From the NCBI GenBank assembly GCA_017383945.1, contig JAFNUQ010000054.1:1-5489 (forward strand): DNA of 5,489 bases, written 5' to 3'. Every line of letters begins with the position of its first letter. The stretch's first letter is position 1. Shown piece after piece: positions 1 to 5,489 of the stretch. This stretch comes from Bacteroidales bacterium (GTDB lineage: Bacteria > Bacteroidota > Bacteroidia > Bacteroidales > UBA932). The notes beneath the pieces are model-generated. The model searched no databases, had not been told where the DNA came from, and saw nothing but the letters and a program-made list of their open reading frames with translations. The translations under genes were made by a program, and so were the position numbers.

Positions 1-500
1 AAGATAATTGAAATTGTTTCACATACGACTCTTCCCGTGTCTTTTTCTCTGAACTCATAATAGAAAGTATATTTATCATCAAGTGGTTTTGGCTCCATAG
101 AGAAGTCTTTACCAAGGATCCCGATCATATAGACAGGCGGGATGTCATATTTGTGCCTGTCGCCTTTCTCGCTGTGTATGGTATAGACTTTTGAGGCATA
201 GGAGACACAGCGTTTAAAGAAATTGTTCTGGCTATAACGCTGCATCTCAATGATGAAGGAAGTTCCGTCTTCGGCGGTGCATCTAAGGTCTAGTCTCACT
301 GATTTGTTGGCTAGAGTTATGCCTGGGATTTCAGTAGTGGAGTATTCCAGGGCGTGAATCTTCCTGCCTTCGGGGAGAATAGCATTGAGGAAGTCCATTA
401 CAACTTGTTTGTTGGCGGCGTCACCGAAGACCGCCTTAAATCCGCCGTCGGTGAGGATGTCTACATACCGAGCAGCTGCATAATTTGATGAAGTTTGCAT
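1..500 (-). CDS. Rpn-family PD-(D/E)XK nuclease / putative transposase (PDDEXK_2), 3' end cut by window edge
   Basis: Reading from ATG at 500 down to base 1 gives 166 codons with no stop, so the C-terminal part lies outside the window; family members are usually near 300 residues. The N-terminus has the family signature: D18-G-G-F-K-A-V-F-G-D (18-27), then D36-FLNAIL (36-42). The nuclease core follows as L-D71 and, after a short turn, IIE85-M-Q87, the D...ExQ form of the PD-(D/E)XK active site common in this family. No signal peptide is seen, so the protein is cytoplasmic. Rpn proteins are known as recombination-promoting DNA nucleases and are often annotated as transposases; recently some have been linked to phage defence. 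Which role applies here cannot be told. The start is chosen because the family motif begins about ten residues later and no upstream in-frame ATG fits. There is no Shine-Dalgarno. The gene points away from the terminator of the neighbouring operon and is probably its own unit. Confidence 0.88.
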   Translation of the reverse strand, partial: MQTSSNYAAARYVDILTDGGFKAVFGDAANKQVVMDFLNAILPEGRKIHALEYSTTEIPGITLANKSVRLDLRCTAEDGTSFIIEMQRYSQNNFFKRCVSYASKVYTIHSEKGDRHKYDIPPVYMIGILGKDFSMEPKPLDDKYTFYYEFREKDTGRVVCETISII

Positions 501-523
501 AGTTACAGGTATTAAAATTTGCG

Positions 524-554
524 GCAAGATAGGATAAGAATATCTGACGTGCAA
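524..554 (-). promoter_or_regulatory. Weak Bacteroidota-type promoter candidate for the Rpn-like gene
   Basis: On the minus strand TTGC (554-551) is followed after 19 nt by TATCTTGC (531-524). These resemble the Bacteroidota -33 (TTTG) and -7 (TAnnTTTG) boxes, but both are imperfect. The -7-like box ends 23 nt before the ATG at 500, a sensible leader length. This is inference from spacing and a partial consensus match only. Confidence 0.3.
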
Positions 555-593
555 GCAGCTGAGACGAAACATAGAAACTTATTTCTCTTTTTT

Positions 594-614
594 ACTAAAG
601 ATATTTTCTTTAGT
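594..614. repeat. AT-rich perfect palindrome, 8-bp arms
   Basis: ACTAAAGA (594-601) pairs perfectly with TCTTTAGT (607-614) across a 5-nt spacer. The left arm is preceded by a T-rich run (about 581-593). Read on the minus strand the hairpin is followed by A rather than T, so it is not an intrinsic terminator for that strand; read on the plus strand it is followed by CCGCG, so it is not one there either. It could be a protein binding site, part of the leader of the Rpn-like gene, or a border of the GC-rich element beside it. Confidence 0.4.
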
Positions 615-650
615 CCGCGAGATGGTTGGCTGGTTATCGCACCCTGGAAG

Positions 651-772
651 CGGAAAGGCGGCTGACTCCAGGCGGGCGTAGTCGTCCGCGACTCGTGAGC
701 GGAAGGGGCCCAGCCGTCAGGCTGGGAAGGATAGGCCGAAGGCCGTACCCGATCGGAGTCAGCTGCCTTCCG
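651..772. repeat. GC-rich folded element: long imperfect inverted repeat enclosing three hairpins; unassigned
   Basis: The outer arms 651-669 and 755-772 are complementary. Bases 655-669 pair continuously with 755-769 (15 bp with one G-U, 660 with 764), A654 is bulged, and 651-653 pair with 770-772. Three hairpins sit inside: AGTCG/CGACT (680-684, 689-693) with loop TCCG; CCCAGCC/GGCTGGG (709-715, 720-726) with loop GTCA; and GGCC/GGCC (734-737, 741-744) with loop GAA, flanked by a further GG/CC pair (729-730, 748-749). By hand count 641-780 is about 67% GC, against about 31% for 541-610 and 34% for 781-830. The G-U pair would become a C-A mismatch in minus-strand RNA, a slight hint for plus-strand RNA. 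It fits no RNA family I recognise (not tRNA, tmRNA or RNase P). It may be a structured RNA, a REP/MITE-like dispersed element or a 5' leader structure. The fold is seen directly; any function is unknown. Confidence 0.6.
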
Positions 773-817
773 TGACCGATACAGCACTAATAGCCATGCT
801 CTCAGACAATCTTTAGC

Positions 818-850
818 ATAAAAATAAATCTCGGCGACATGCCGAGATTT
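818..850 (-). terminator. Intrinsic terminator of the esterase-sulfatase operon
   Basis: A perfect 10-bp stem, AAATCTCGGC (826-835) with GCCGAGATTT (841-850), closes a 5-nt loop. On the minus strand it is followed directly by ATTTTTAT (825-818), a good U-tract. It begins 43 nt past the sulfatase stop codon. The plus-strand side (ACCTATTTAG) is a much poorer tract, and no plus-strand gene ends here. Nothing else notable is seen between this site and the GC-rich element (781-817). Confidence 0.85.
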
Positions 851-893
851 ACCTATTTAGATTAAAGCCCATCAATCTGAACCTTGGTCAATA

Positions 894-2420
894 CTATTTT
901 ATCTCATCTGCGTTCAGCTCACGCTGGCCTTTGACATATTCCTCGGCCATCTGGTGGAACTTCTCGACGATTGGTGCGAGGTCTGGCTGGTCGGCGAGGT
1001 TGACGAGCTCGTCAGGGTCATTGACTTCGTCGATGAGCATTCGGCCTGCGCCAGGTCCGTAGAACTCTGCATATCTCCAGCGCTCTGTGCGGATGGCCAC
1101 GCCGGTGATGCCTTTGCCGTGGTTGTTCCATACGCTGTAGGCAGGTTTGTCAAACTCTGCTTCAGGGTTGTCCAGGAGCTTGGCGAGACTGCTGCCTTCG
1201 AGGTCTGCCTTGGCAGGAAGACCGCAAAGCTCAACGAGGGTAGGGTAGATGTCGAGGTTTTCTGTGATGCGGTAGCTGACCTTGCCGTTGCCCTTGGCTC
1301 TTGGGTCAACAATTACCAGCGGAGTATTTACCGCCTCTTCCCAGAGCGAGCCGGCCTTAGACCATTTGCCCTTCTCTCCGAGCATAAATCCGTGATCCAC
1401 GCAGAACACGATAATCGTATTGTCTGCAAGTCCCTCATCCTCAAGCGCTGTCAGTACTCGGCCCACGTTCCAGTCCACATAACTGATACAAGCCCAATAG
1501 GCGAGAGTAAACGCTCTTGCGTCCTCCGGCGAAGCCCTTCTGTTGATGAATACGTCGGCATTGATCTCTCTGATTGACCCGGCAGGGAATCCGCGAGGAA
1601 TCATAGGGTAAGCGCAGTAGTCCTCCTCAAGCGGGATATCCTCTATATTATATAGGTCAAAGAACCTCTGAGGCGCCAGGCAAGGGGTGTGAGGCTTGGA
1701 GAAACCGCACGCGATGAAGAAAGGCTCATCCCTCTGTGCCGCTTGCTTGATGTGAGCGATGGTCTTGTCGGCATTCTGATCCTCGCTGATATATCTTGTC
1801 TCGTCCGGACCCCAGCGGTCTGAATCCTTGCCGTGACCGACATTGTATTCGTCAGTCGGCAGAAGCTCTCGCTTGCCGTTTTTCTTGATGAGGTTCTTGC
1901 CACCGCCGCGAGCCTCAATCCAGAGTCTGTGCTGCTCGTCGGTGACGTGACCTGGCTCCCAATCGCCCACGCCCTTGTTGCGTCGGCGTTCCCATCCGCC
2001 ATAATCAAAGGCCTCCGAATCCTCAATGCCGGAGTGAAAAACCTTACCTGCTATATAAGTAGTGTAGCCGTTCTGCTTAAAATACATCGGAAGACTCTGC
2101 CACTCAGGATGATCTGCGCCCCACCAAGGCGAATTATCATAGATGCGGGTAGAAGTCGGCCTGTGCCCCGAGAGGAGCGAGGTGCGTGACGGGCCGGAAA
2201 GCGGGTATTGGCAGTAGTTGTGGAAAAACTGCACGCCCTGCGAAGCTAGTCTGTCAAGGTTTGGGGTATGCATCTGAGGTGTGCCGTAGCTCTTCCAGTC
2301 AGTGCGCATATCGTCTGACATAATGAAGAGCACATTCATCTTCTGCTGGTCTTTGTCTGCAGCCAGAAGTGCACCTCCGCCGGCAAGAATGCCGAGTCCG
2401 AGTGGTAGTAGTTTCTTCAT
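894..2420 (-). CDS. Exported arylsulfatase-family sulfatase, iduronate-2-sulfatase type (Ser-type FGly site)
   Basis: This 508-residue protein hydrolyses sulfate esters, most likely on a polysaccharide, in the periplasm or at the cell surface. Residues 1-20 form a signal peptide (MKKLL, hydrophobic core, ALLA-A) with no lipobox. The sulfatase signature is S75-G-P-S-R79, where the Ser is oxidised to formylglycine. The other family residues are present: metal ligands D36, D37, D342 and H343; K126 and H129 (GKVFH); H244 (SKPHTP); and K355. Their spacing equals that of human iduronate-2-sulfatase as I recall it: nucleophile to Lys 51 residues, Asp-His to the last Lys 13. This places it in that S1 branch. 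Branch members also act on other sulfated sugars, so iduronate is not proven. A Ser nucleophile needs the radical-SAM maturase anSME, which is not in this window. It is the second gene of an operon, starting 5 nt after the esterase stop, without its own promoter or Shine-Dalgarno, and ends 43 nt before a strong terminator. It appears intact. Confidence 0.93.
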   Translation of the reverse strand: MKKLLPLGLGILAGGGALLAADKDQQKMNVLFIMSDDMRTDWKSYGTPQMHTPNLDRLASQGVQFFHNYCQYPLSGPSRTSLLSGHRPTSTRIYDNSPWWGADHPEWQSLPMYFKQNGYTTYIAGKVFHSGIEDSEAFDYGGWERRRNKGVGDWEPGHVTDEQHRLWIEARGGGKNLIKKNGKRELLPTDEYNVGHGKDSDRWGPDETRYISEDQNADKTIAHIKQAAQRDEPFFIACGFSKPHTPCLAPQRFFDLYNIEDIPLEEDYCAYPMIPRGFPAGSIREINADVFINRRASPEDARAFTLAYWACISYVDWNVGRVLTALEDEGLADNTIIVFCVDHGFMLGEKGKWSKAGSLWEEAVNTPLVIVDPRAKGNGKVSYRITENLDIYPTLVELCGLPAKADLEGSSLAKLLDNPEAEFDKPAYSVWNNHGKGITGVAIRTERWRYAEFYGPGAGRMLIDEVNDPDELVNLADQPDLAPIVEKFHQMAEEYVKGQRELNADEIK

Positions 2421-2425
2421 AAGTA

Positions 2426-3730
2426 TTATAGATAACGTTTCATAAATTCAAGGTAGTAGGTCCAGTCCTGAGGGAGCACTCCGTGTCCTCCGTCGTGCAT
2501 CACATAGCCCAGGGTGCTGTAGATCGGCTGTTCTGCAGGTGGCATCACGTCTGTGCCCATTGTGTCCTTGCCGAGAAGCTCGTATACCGGCGCTGCCTCT
2601 ACTGCTGCGTAGAATTCGCCCTTAGGGTCTGACCAAGTGTCAGTGTCGCCTGTCGAGAGGAGGAGCGGACGAGGTGCGATGAGCGCAACGAGCATGTGCG
2701 CATCCATTGGCATCTGCTCAACCTTGTCGCCATAAAGCGAATAGTTGCCTGCAAACTGATATGGGAAGCGGGTAGGGGCAACGAGGTGGCCGACTGTCTC
2801 ACCGTAGTTGCGGCGGCTGAGTGCAGCTCCACCTTCGCCAGAGCAGCTGGCGATCACAACCTTGATGCGGTCTTCGCGTGCGCCGGTCCACATTGTTGTC
2901 TTGCCGAGGCGAGAGCAGCCGGTGAGTGCGATGCGGGTAGCGTCGATGTCTGCGTCCTTCTCAAAGTAGTCCATGATGTTGCTCACACCCCACGCCCAAG
3001 CGGAGATCGAACCCCATTCGTCAGCGGCAGGTTTTGTCTGACCTTTCTTGAGGTAGAGGCCACGCACACCTGCTGTCTCAGTATCGAGTGCGTCAGGCTG
3101 AATGTCTGTGTAGCAGAGAGTTGCAAATCCAAATCCCTCCTTGAGATACTGCTTGATGGTAGCGTCCATGCCAAATCCCATCCTTCTGCCCTGACCCTGC
3201 ATTGCAGGAAGCTCTACGTAGCTGCCGGTCTTGGCGTCCCATCTGCGGCCCGGCTTGATGCCTGGGTCAGAAACGGTGACATTGTTCTGCATGAAGCTGA
3301 GGTTGAGGAGAAGAGGCACTGGGCCGTTGGCATCCTTAGGGAGGTAGATGAGTACATCTACTTTAGGGCCATTATTGTCCTCAGAGAAATATAATGTGAG
3401 CTGCTTGCGCACTGCTGTACCCTCAAAACCGAGGTCTTCCTGAAGGTCATAGCGGAGCTTAGGTTTCTTTGCAGGCCATTTGCCATACTGCTGCTCCTCA
3501 AAAATCTTGAGGATCTCGGCTCTACGCTTTTTCCATTGCTTGGCAGTAGTAACCTTCTTGCCGTTGTTCATTGTGAGGACGTCAGGTAGTGTGGCTTTAT
3601 AATCGCCGACCTGTGACTCGTCGTAATTAACTGGAATTCCTGCGATTACATCTCTATCTTGGGCTTGTGCGCTGCTCGAACAGAGAAGCCCGATGCTGAG
3701 GGCTGCGGTTAAAAGTAGTGTGCATTTCAT
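2426..3730 (-). CDS. Exported CE15-like glucuronoyl (acetylxylan-type) esterase
   Basis: This 434-residue alpha/beta-hydrolase starts with a signal peptide (residues 1-23, cleavage after SAQA, giving an N-terminal QDRD). The Cys in LLC17 is not a lipobox because Leu precedes it. The CE15 hallmark is G-C-S273-R274-L-G-K (271-277), giving the nucleophile and the oxyanion Arg. The catalytic His is H416 in HDGGHG, followed by the DW typical of the family. CE15 enzymes cleave esters of 4-O-methyl-glucuronic acid, as in lignin-xylan links; related bacterial members are often labelled acetylxylan esterase. The canonical acid is expected 23 residues after the Ser, but that position is C296. D362 in GDTDTWSDP is the better candidate for the acid, as in some bacterial CE15 enzymes; E299 (SGEGGA) is nearby. 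It is the first gene of the operon with the sulfatase, and is divergent from the rhamnosidase. The start is supported by the signal peptide. The leader is AT-rich with no Shine-Dalgarno. The exact substrate is uncertain. Confidence 0.88.
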   Translation of the reverse strand: MKCTLLLTAALSIGLLCSSSAQAQDRDVIAGIPVNYDESQVGDYKATLPDVLTMNNGKKVTTAKQWKKRRAEILKIFEEQQYGKWPAKKPKLRYDLQEDLGFEGTAVRKQLTLYFSEDNNGPKVDVLIYLPKDANGPVPLLLNLSFMQNNVTVSDPGIKPGRRWDAKTGSYVELPAMQGQGRRMGFGMDATIKQYLKEGFGFATLCYTDIQPDALDTETAGVRGLYLKKGQTKPAADEWGSISAWAWGVSNIMDYFEKDADIDATRIALTGCSRLGKTTMWTGAREDRIKVVIASCSGEGGAALSRRNYGETVGHLVAPTRFPYQFAGNYSLYGDKVEQMPMDAHMLVALIAPRPLLLSTGDTDTWSDPKGEFYAAVEAAPVYELLGKDTMGTDVMPPAEQPIYSTLGYVMHDGGHGVLPQDWTYYLEFMKRYL

Positions 3731-3752
3731 GGTTGTAATGTTTTTATCCCTA

Positions 3753-3786
3753 TAAAATTACTACTTTTTTCTTATCTTTACACAAA
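3753..3786 (-). promoter_or_regulatory. Candidate promoter of the esterase-sulfatase operon
   Basis: On the minus strand TTTG (3786-3783) and TAATTTTA (3760-3753) resemble the Bacteroidota -33 and -7 boxes. The 22-nt spacing is at the long end and the last base of the -7 box is A instead of G. The -7-like box ends 22 nt before the ATG at 3730. The two boxes straddle the plus-strand box at 3773-3780, so the divergent promoters probably overlap. Confidence 0.4.
3773..3780 (+). promoter_or_regulatory. Candidate -7 box for the rhamnosidase gene
   Basis: TATCTTTA followed by CAC matches the Bacteroidota -7 element TAnnTTTG except for the last base, and lies 27 nt before the ATG at 3808. No clear -33 TTTG is found at the expected distance upstream; that stretch is A/T-rich. 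An activator-dependent promoter would fit, but this is inference. Confidence 0.4.
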
Positions 3787-3807
3787 TACTCGCTAAAACA
3801 TCAGATT

Positions 3808-5489
3808 ATGACACTAAGAACTAAAGCTTTTATTGTGGGGCTGTTCTCACTTTTTGTGGGAGTTTCTGCTTCTGCACAGACTCAGATCGTAAACCTTCGC
3901 ACTGAATCTATGGAGACTCCGATAGGCATTGACGATGCGCGTCCATACTTCAGCTGGCAGATGACTTCTGATCGCATCGGTGCTAGTCAGAGGGCCTACC
4001 GCCTCACCGTTGCTGCTAGTCAGGAAGATCTCGCAGAGGGTAAGTTTGTCTATGACTCTGGAATGAGCTTCGGCGACAGCTCCATCAATATTCCTTATAA
4101 GGGAGTCGCTCTCAAAGGCGCTACCCGTTATTTCTGGAAGGTTGACGTGATGGATGAGCAAGGTAATATGGTGTCATCTGAGCCAAGCTGGTTTGAGACC
4201 GGTCTGATGGGACTTGGTTGGAGCCGTGCTCAGTGGATCGGTTCAGAAAACATAGGAGCTTCCAAGTACAGAACATTCTTCAATATCGACTATGATGTGC
4301 AGATTCCGGTGGGAAGCACAAAGGCTACATTTGCCTACAGCGTCAAGGATAAGAACAACTATATCACAGTAGAGCTTGATGTTGCAGAGAAGAACGCAGC
4401 AAAGTTTATTGTCCGCTATGCGGTTGAGGGCGAGGTCAAGACCCTCTCTACAATTGACGTTTCTGATATCGTTACTGAAGCCAATAAAAACCAGAAACAT
4501 AGCGTGAGACTTGAGGTCTCAACTCCTGGCTACCACCTCAAGAGCAACCTCATCGCAAGTATTGACGGCGTGATGCTCAAGCCGACTCAGGGCGTTTCAA
4601 ATGCACCTGCACGTGAAAACGTATCTTCCGGCAACCCATATCAGATGGTGATTACTCCATATCCTGGTGGCGAATACATCACAGACTGGGCCCGCCTGCA
4701 CTCTATCGGATTTAAGCAGCCGAAGGGACAGAAGGCTGAGTTCTCAAATATCAAAATCTGGGAATCCAACTGGAATACAGTACTTTATACCGATCCTGTA
4801 GAGACTCACAAGGTGACAGGAAACGGTGCACTTCAGGTGTGGGAGCCATATGGACTAGTGTCAGCTCCTATGCTTCGTCGCAATGTTGAGCTTGCAAAGC
4901 CTGTAAAGAGCGCTCGTCTCTATGTGACAGCACGCGGTATCTATGAGTTCTATATCAACGGACAGAGAGTCAGCAACGATTACTTCAATCCGGGCTGGAC
5001 AGACTATCGCTACCGCATTATGTATAATTCCTATGATGTATCATCAATGCTCAAGCAGGGCTCAAACGGCATCGGTGCAATGCTTGGCTCAGGATGGTAT
5101 AGCGACTTGAATATCTTTACTTCTGTAAATGTCGATCCTTATGGTATCAAGCAGTCGATGATGGCCAAGCTTGTCGTGACATTTGAGGATGGCACTTCGC
5201 AGACAGTTGTAACTGATGGCAACTGGAAGAAATATGACAATGGTCCAGTCGTGAGAAACGGCTTCCAGTTTGGCGAGGATTATGATGCACGCAAGGAAGT
5301 AGATGGTTGGAAAGATGGCGGATTTGACGACAGCGCCTGGGAGAAAGCTGATATCTTTGAGCGTCCTGCTGCGCCTGTACAGATTCAGGCCTATGTCGGA
5401 CTTCCTATCCAGAACAATATCACTCTCGATGCAATTTCGGTGAGCGAGCCGGTCAAGGGTACATTTGTCTATGACTTCGGAAAGAACGT
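3808..5489 (+). CDS. GH78 alpha-L-rhamnosidase, N-terminal part (cut by window edge)
   Basis: The first 560 residues are present with no stop. GH78 enzymes release terminal alpha-L-rhamnose by inversion. Residues 1-23 are a signal peptide (SASA-Q), so the enzyme is exported. In order: a fibronectin-like first domain (about 28-134; RPYFSWQM at 45-52, AYRLTVAAS, TRYFWKVDV); an inserted beta-sandwich-like region (about 139-345; WIGSE, KATFAYSVKDKNNYITVELD, FSNIKIWES at 312-320); then the Bac_rhamnosid_N carbohydrate-binding-like domain (about 355-530; PMLRR at 354-358, ARLYVTARGIYEFYINGQRV at 369-388, FNPGWTDY, GSGWYSD). The sequence ends in YDFGKN (555-560), the start of the next rhamnosidase domain. 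The catalytic (alpha/alpha)6 barrel and its acidic residues lie outside the window, so activity cannot be judged. The ATG at 3808 is chosen because it gives the complete signal peptide; there is no Shine-Dalgarno. It is divergent from the esterase-sulfatase operon with 77 nt between starts, suggesting shared control by the same glycan. Confidence 0.92.
   Translation, partial: MTLRTKAFIVGLFSLFVGVSASAQTQIVNLRTESMETPIGIDDARPYFSWQMTSDRIGASQRAYRLTVAASQEDLAEGKFVYDSGMSFGDSSINIPYKGVALKGATRYFWKVDVMDEQGNMVSSEPSWFETGLMGLGWSRAQWIGSENIGASKYRTFFNIDYDVQIPVGSTKATFAYSVKDKNNYITVELDVAEKNAAKFIVRYAVEGEVKTLSTIDVSDIVTEANKNQKHSVRLEVSTPGYHLKSNLIASIDGVMLKPTQGVSNAPARENVSSGNPYQMVITPYPGGEYITDWARLHSIGFKQPKGQKAEFSNIKIWESNWNTVLYTDPVETHKVTGNGALQVWEPYGLVSAPMLRRNVELAKPVKSARLYVTARGIYEFYINGQRVSNDYFNPGWTDYRYRIMYNSYDVSSMLKQGSNGIGAMLGSGWYSDLNIFTSVNVDPYGIKQSMMAKLVVTFEDGTSQTVVTDGNWKKYDNGPVVRNGFQFGEDYDARKEVDGWKDGGFDDSAWEKADIFERPAAPVQIQAYVGLPIQNNITLDAISVSEPVKGTFVYDFGKN

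Noticed and set aside
624..636. Short direct repeat GGTTGGCTGGTT
   Set aside because: Two partial copies of 5-6 bp are too short to be meaningful.
641..780. tRNA, tmRNA, RNase P RNA or a group II intron end in the GC-rich island
   Set aside because: No T-loop GGTTCGAATCC-like sequence, no RNase P GAGGAAAGTCC-type core and no intron domain V were found.
512..787. A 91-codon open frame on the minus strand across the GC-rich element
   Set aside because: Its sequence is low-complexity (Ser, Pro, Arg-rich) and it is read through the inverted repeat and hairpins. It has no recognisable domain and its 3' part runs into AT-rich intergenic DNA. The base-pairing explains the open frame better than coding does.
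954..1577. A 207-codon plus-strand open frame opposite the sulfatase gene
   Set aside because: The minus-strand frame encodes a complete sulfatase with all active-site residues; this is its antisense shadow with no family resemblance.
2696..3394. A 232-codon plus-strand open frame opposite the esterase gene
   Set aside because: It is a Cys/Val-rich antisense shadow of the CE15-like gene with no domain or start context.
3680..3730. Lipoprotein signal in the esterase (Cys at residue 17)
   Set aside because: The residue before Cys is Leu, which breaks the lipobox; a standard cleavage site after SAQA at residue 23 fits better.
3847..4500. Two minus-strand open frames (3847-4161, 4243-4500) opposite the rhamnosidase
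   Set aside because: Both lie inside a clear GH78 reading frame and show no family features.
1..5489. CRISPR array, insertion-sequence ends or an attachment site
   Set aside because: No regularly spaced repeats, no terminal inverted repeats flanked by target duplications around a transposase, and no tRNA-linked integration site were found.

Overview
The window looks like a chromosomal stretch from an anaerobic gut- or rumen-type Bacteroidota (probably Bacteroidales). The support is: three exported carbohydrate-active enzymes typical of that group, a serine-type sulfatase that needs an anaerobic maturase, starts without Shine-Dalgarno sequences, and promoter-like boxes close to the Bacteroidota -7 consensus TAnnTTTG. 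The species cannot be named from the sequence.

Layout. Positions 1-500 (minus strand) hold the N-terminal 166 residues of a PD-(D/E)XK nuclease of the Rpn/PDDEXK_2 family, cut by the window edge. Positions 501-893 carry no convincing gene. They hold a weak promoter for the nuclease, an AT-rich palindrome (594-614), a sharply bounded GC-rich element (about 641-780) that folds as a long stem (651-669 with 755-772) around three smaller hairpins, and an intrinsic terminator (818-850) for the genes to its right. Positions 894-3730 (minus strand) hold a two-gene operon: an exported CE15-like glucuronoyl esterase is transcribed first, then an exported sulfatase of the iduronate-2-sulfatase type, with a 5-nt gap. 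Positions 3731-3807 are a compact divergent promoter region. From 3808 to the right edge (plus strand) runs the N-terminal 560 residues of a large exported GH78 alpha-L-rhamnosidase; its catalytic domain lies outside the window.

How the genes fit together. An esterase acting on uronic acid esters, a sulfatase and a rhamnosidase, divergently arranged around one regulatory region, look like part of a polysaccharide utilisation locus. Its glycan would contain rhamnose, uronic acid and sulfate. No SusC/SusD pair, regulator or sulfatase maturase is visible here, so the exact substrate is inference. The nuclease gene and the structured element lie beyond the terminator and are probably unrelated accessory DNA.

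The most unusual signal is the GC-rich folded element at 651-772, which I cannot assign to a known RNA or repeat family. The second is that the CE15-like enzyme has Cys where the canonical catalytic Glu should be and an Asp at an alternative position.
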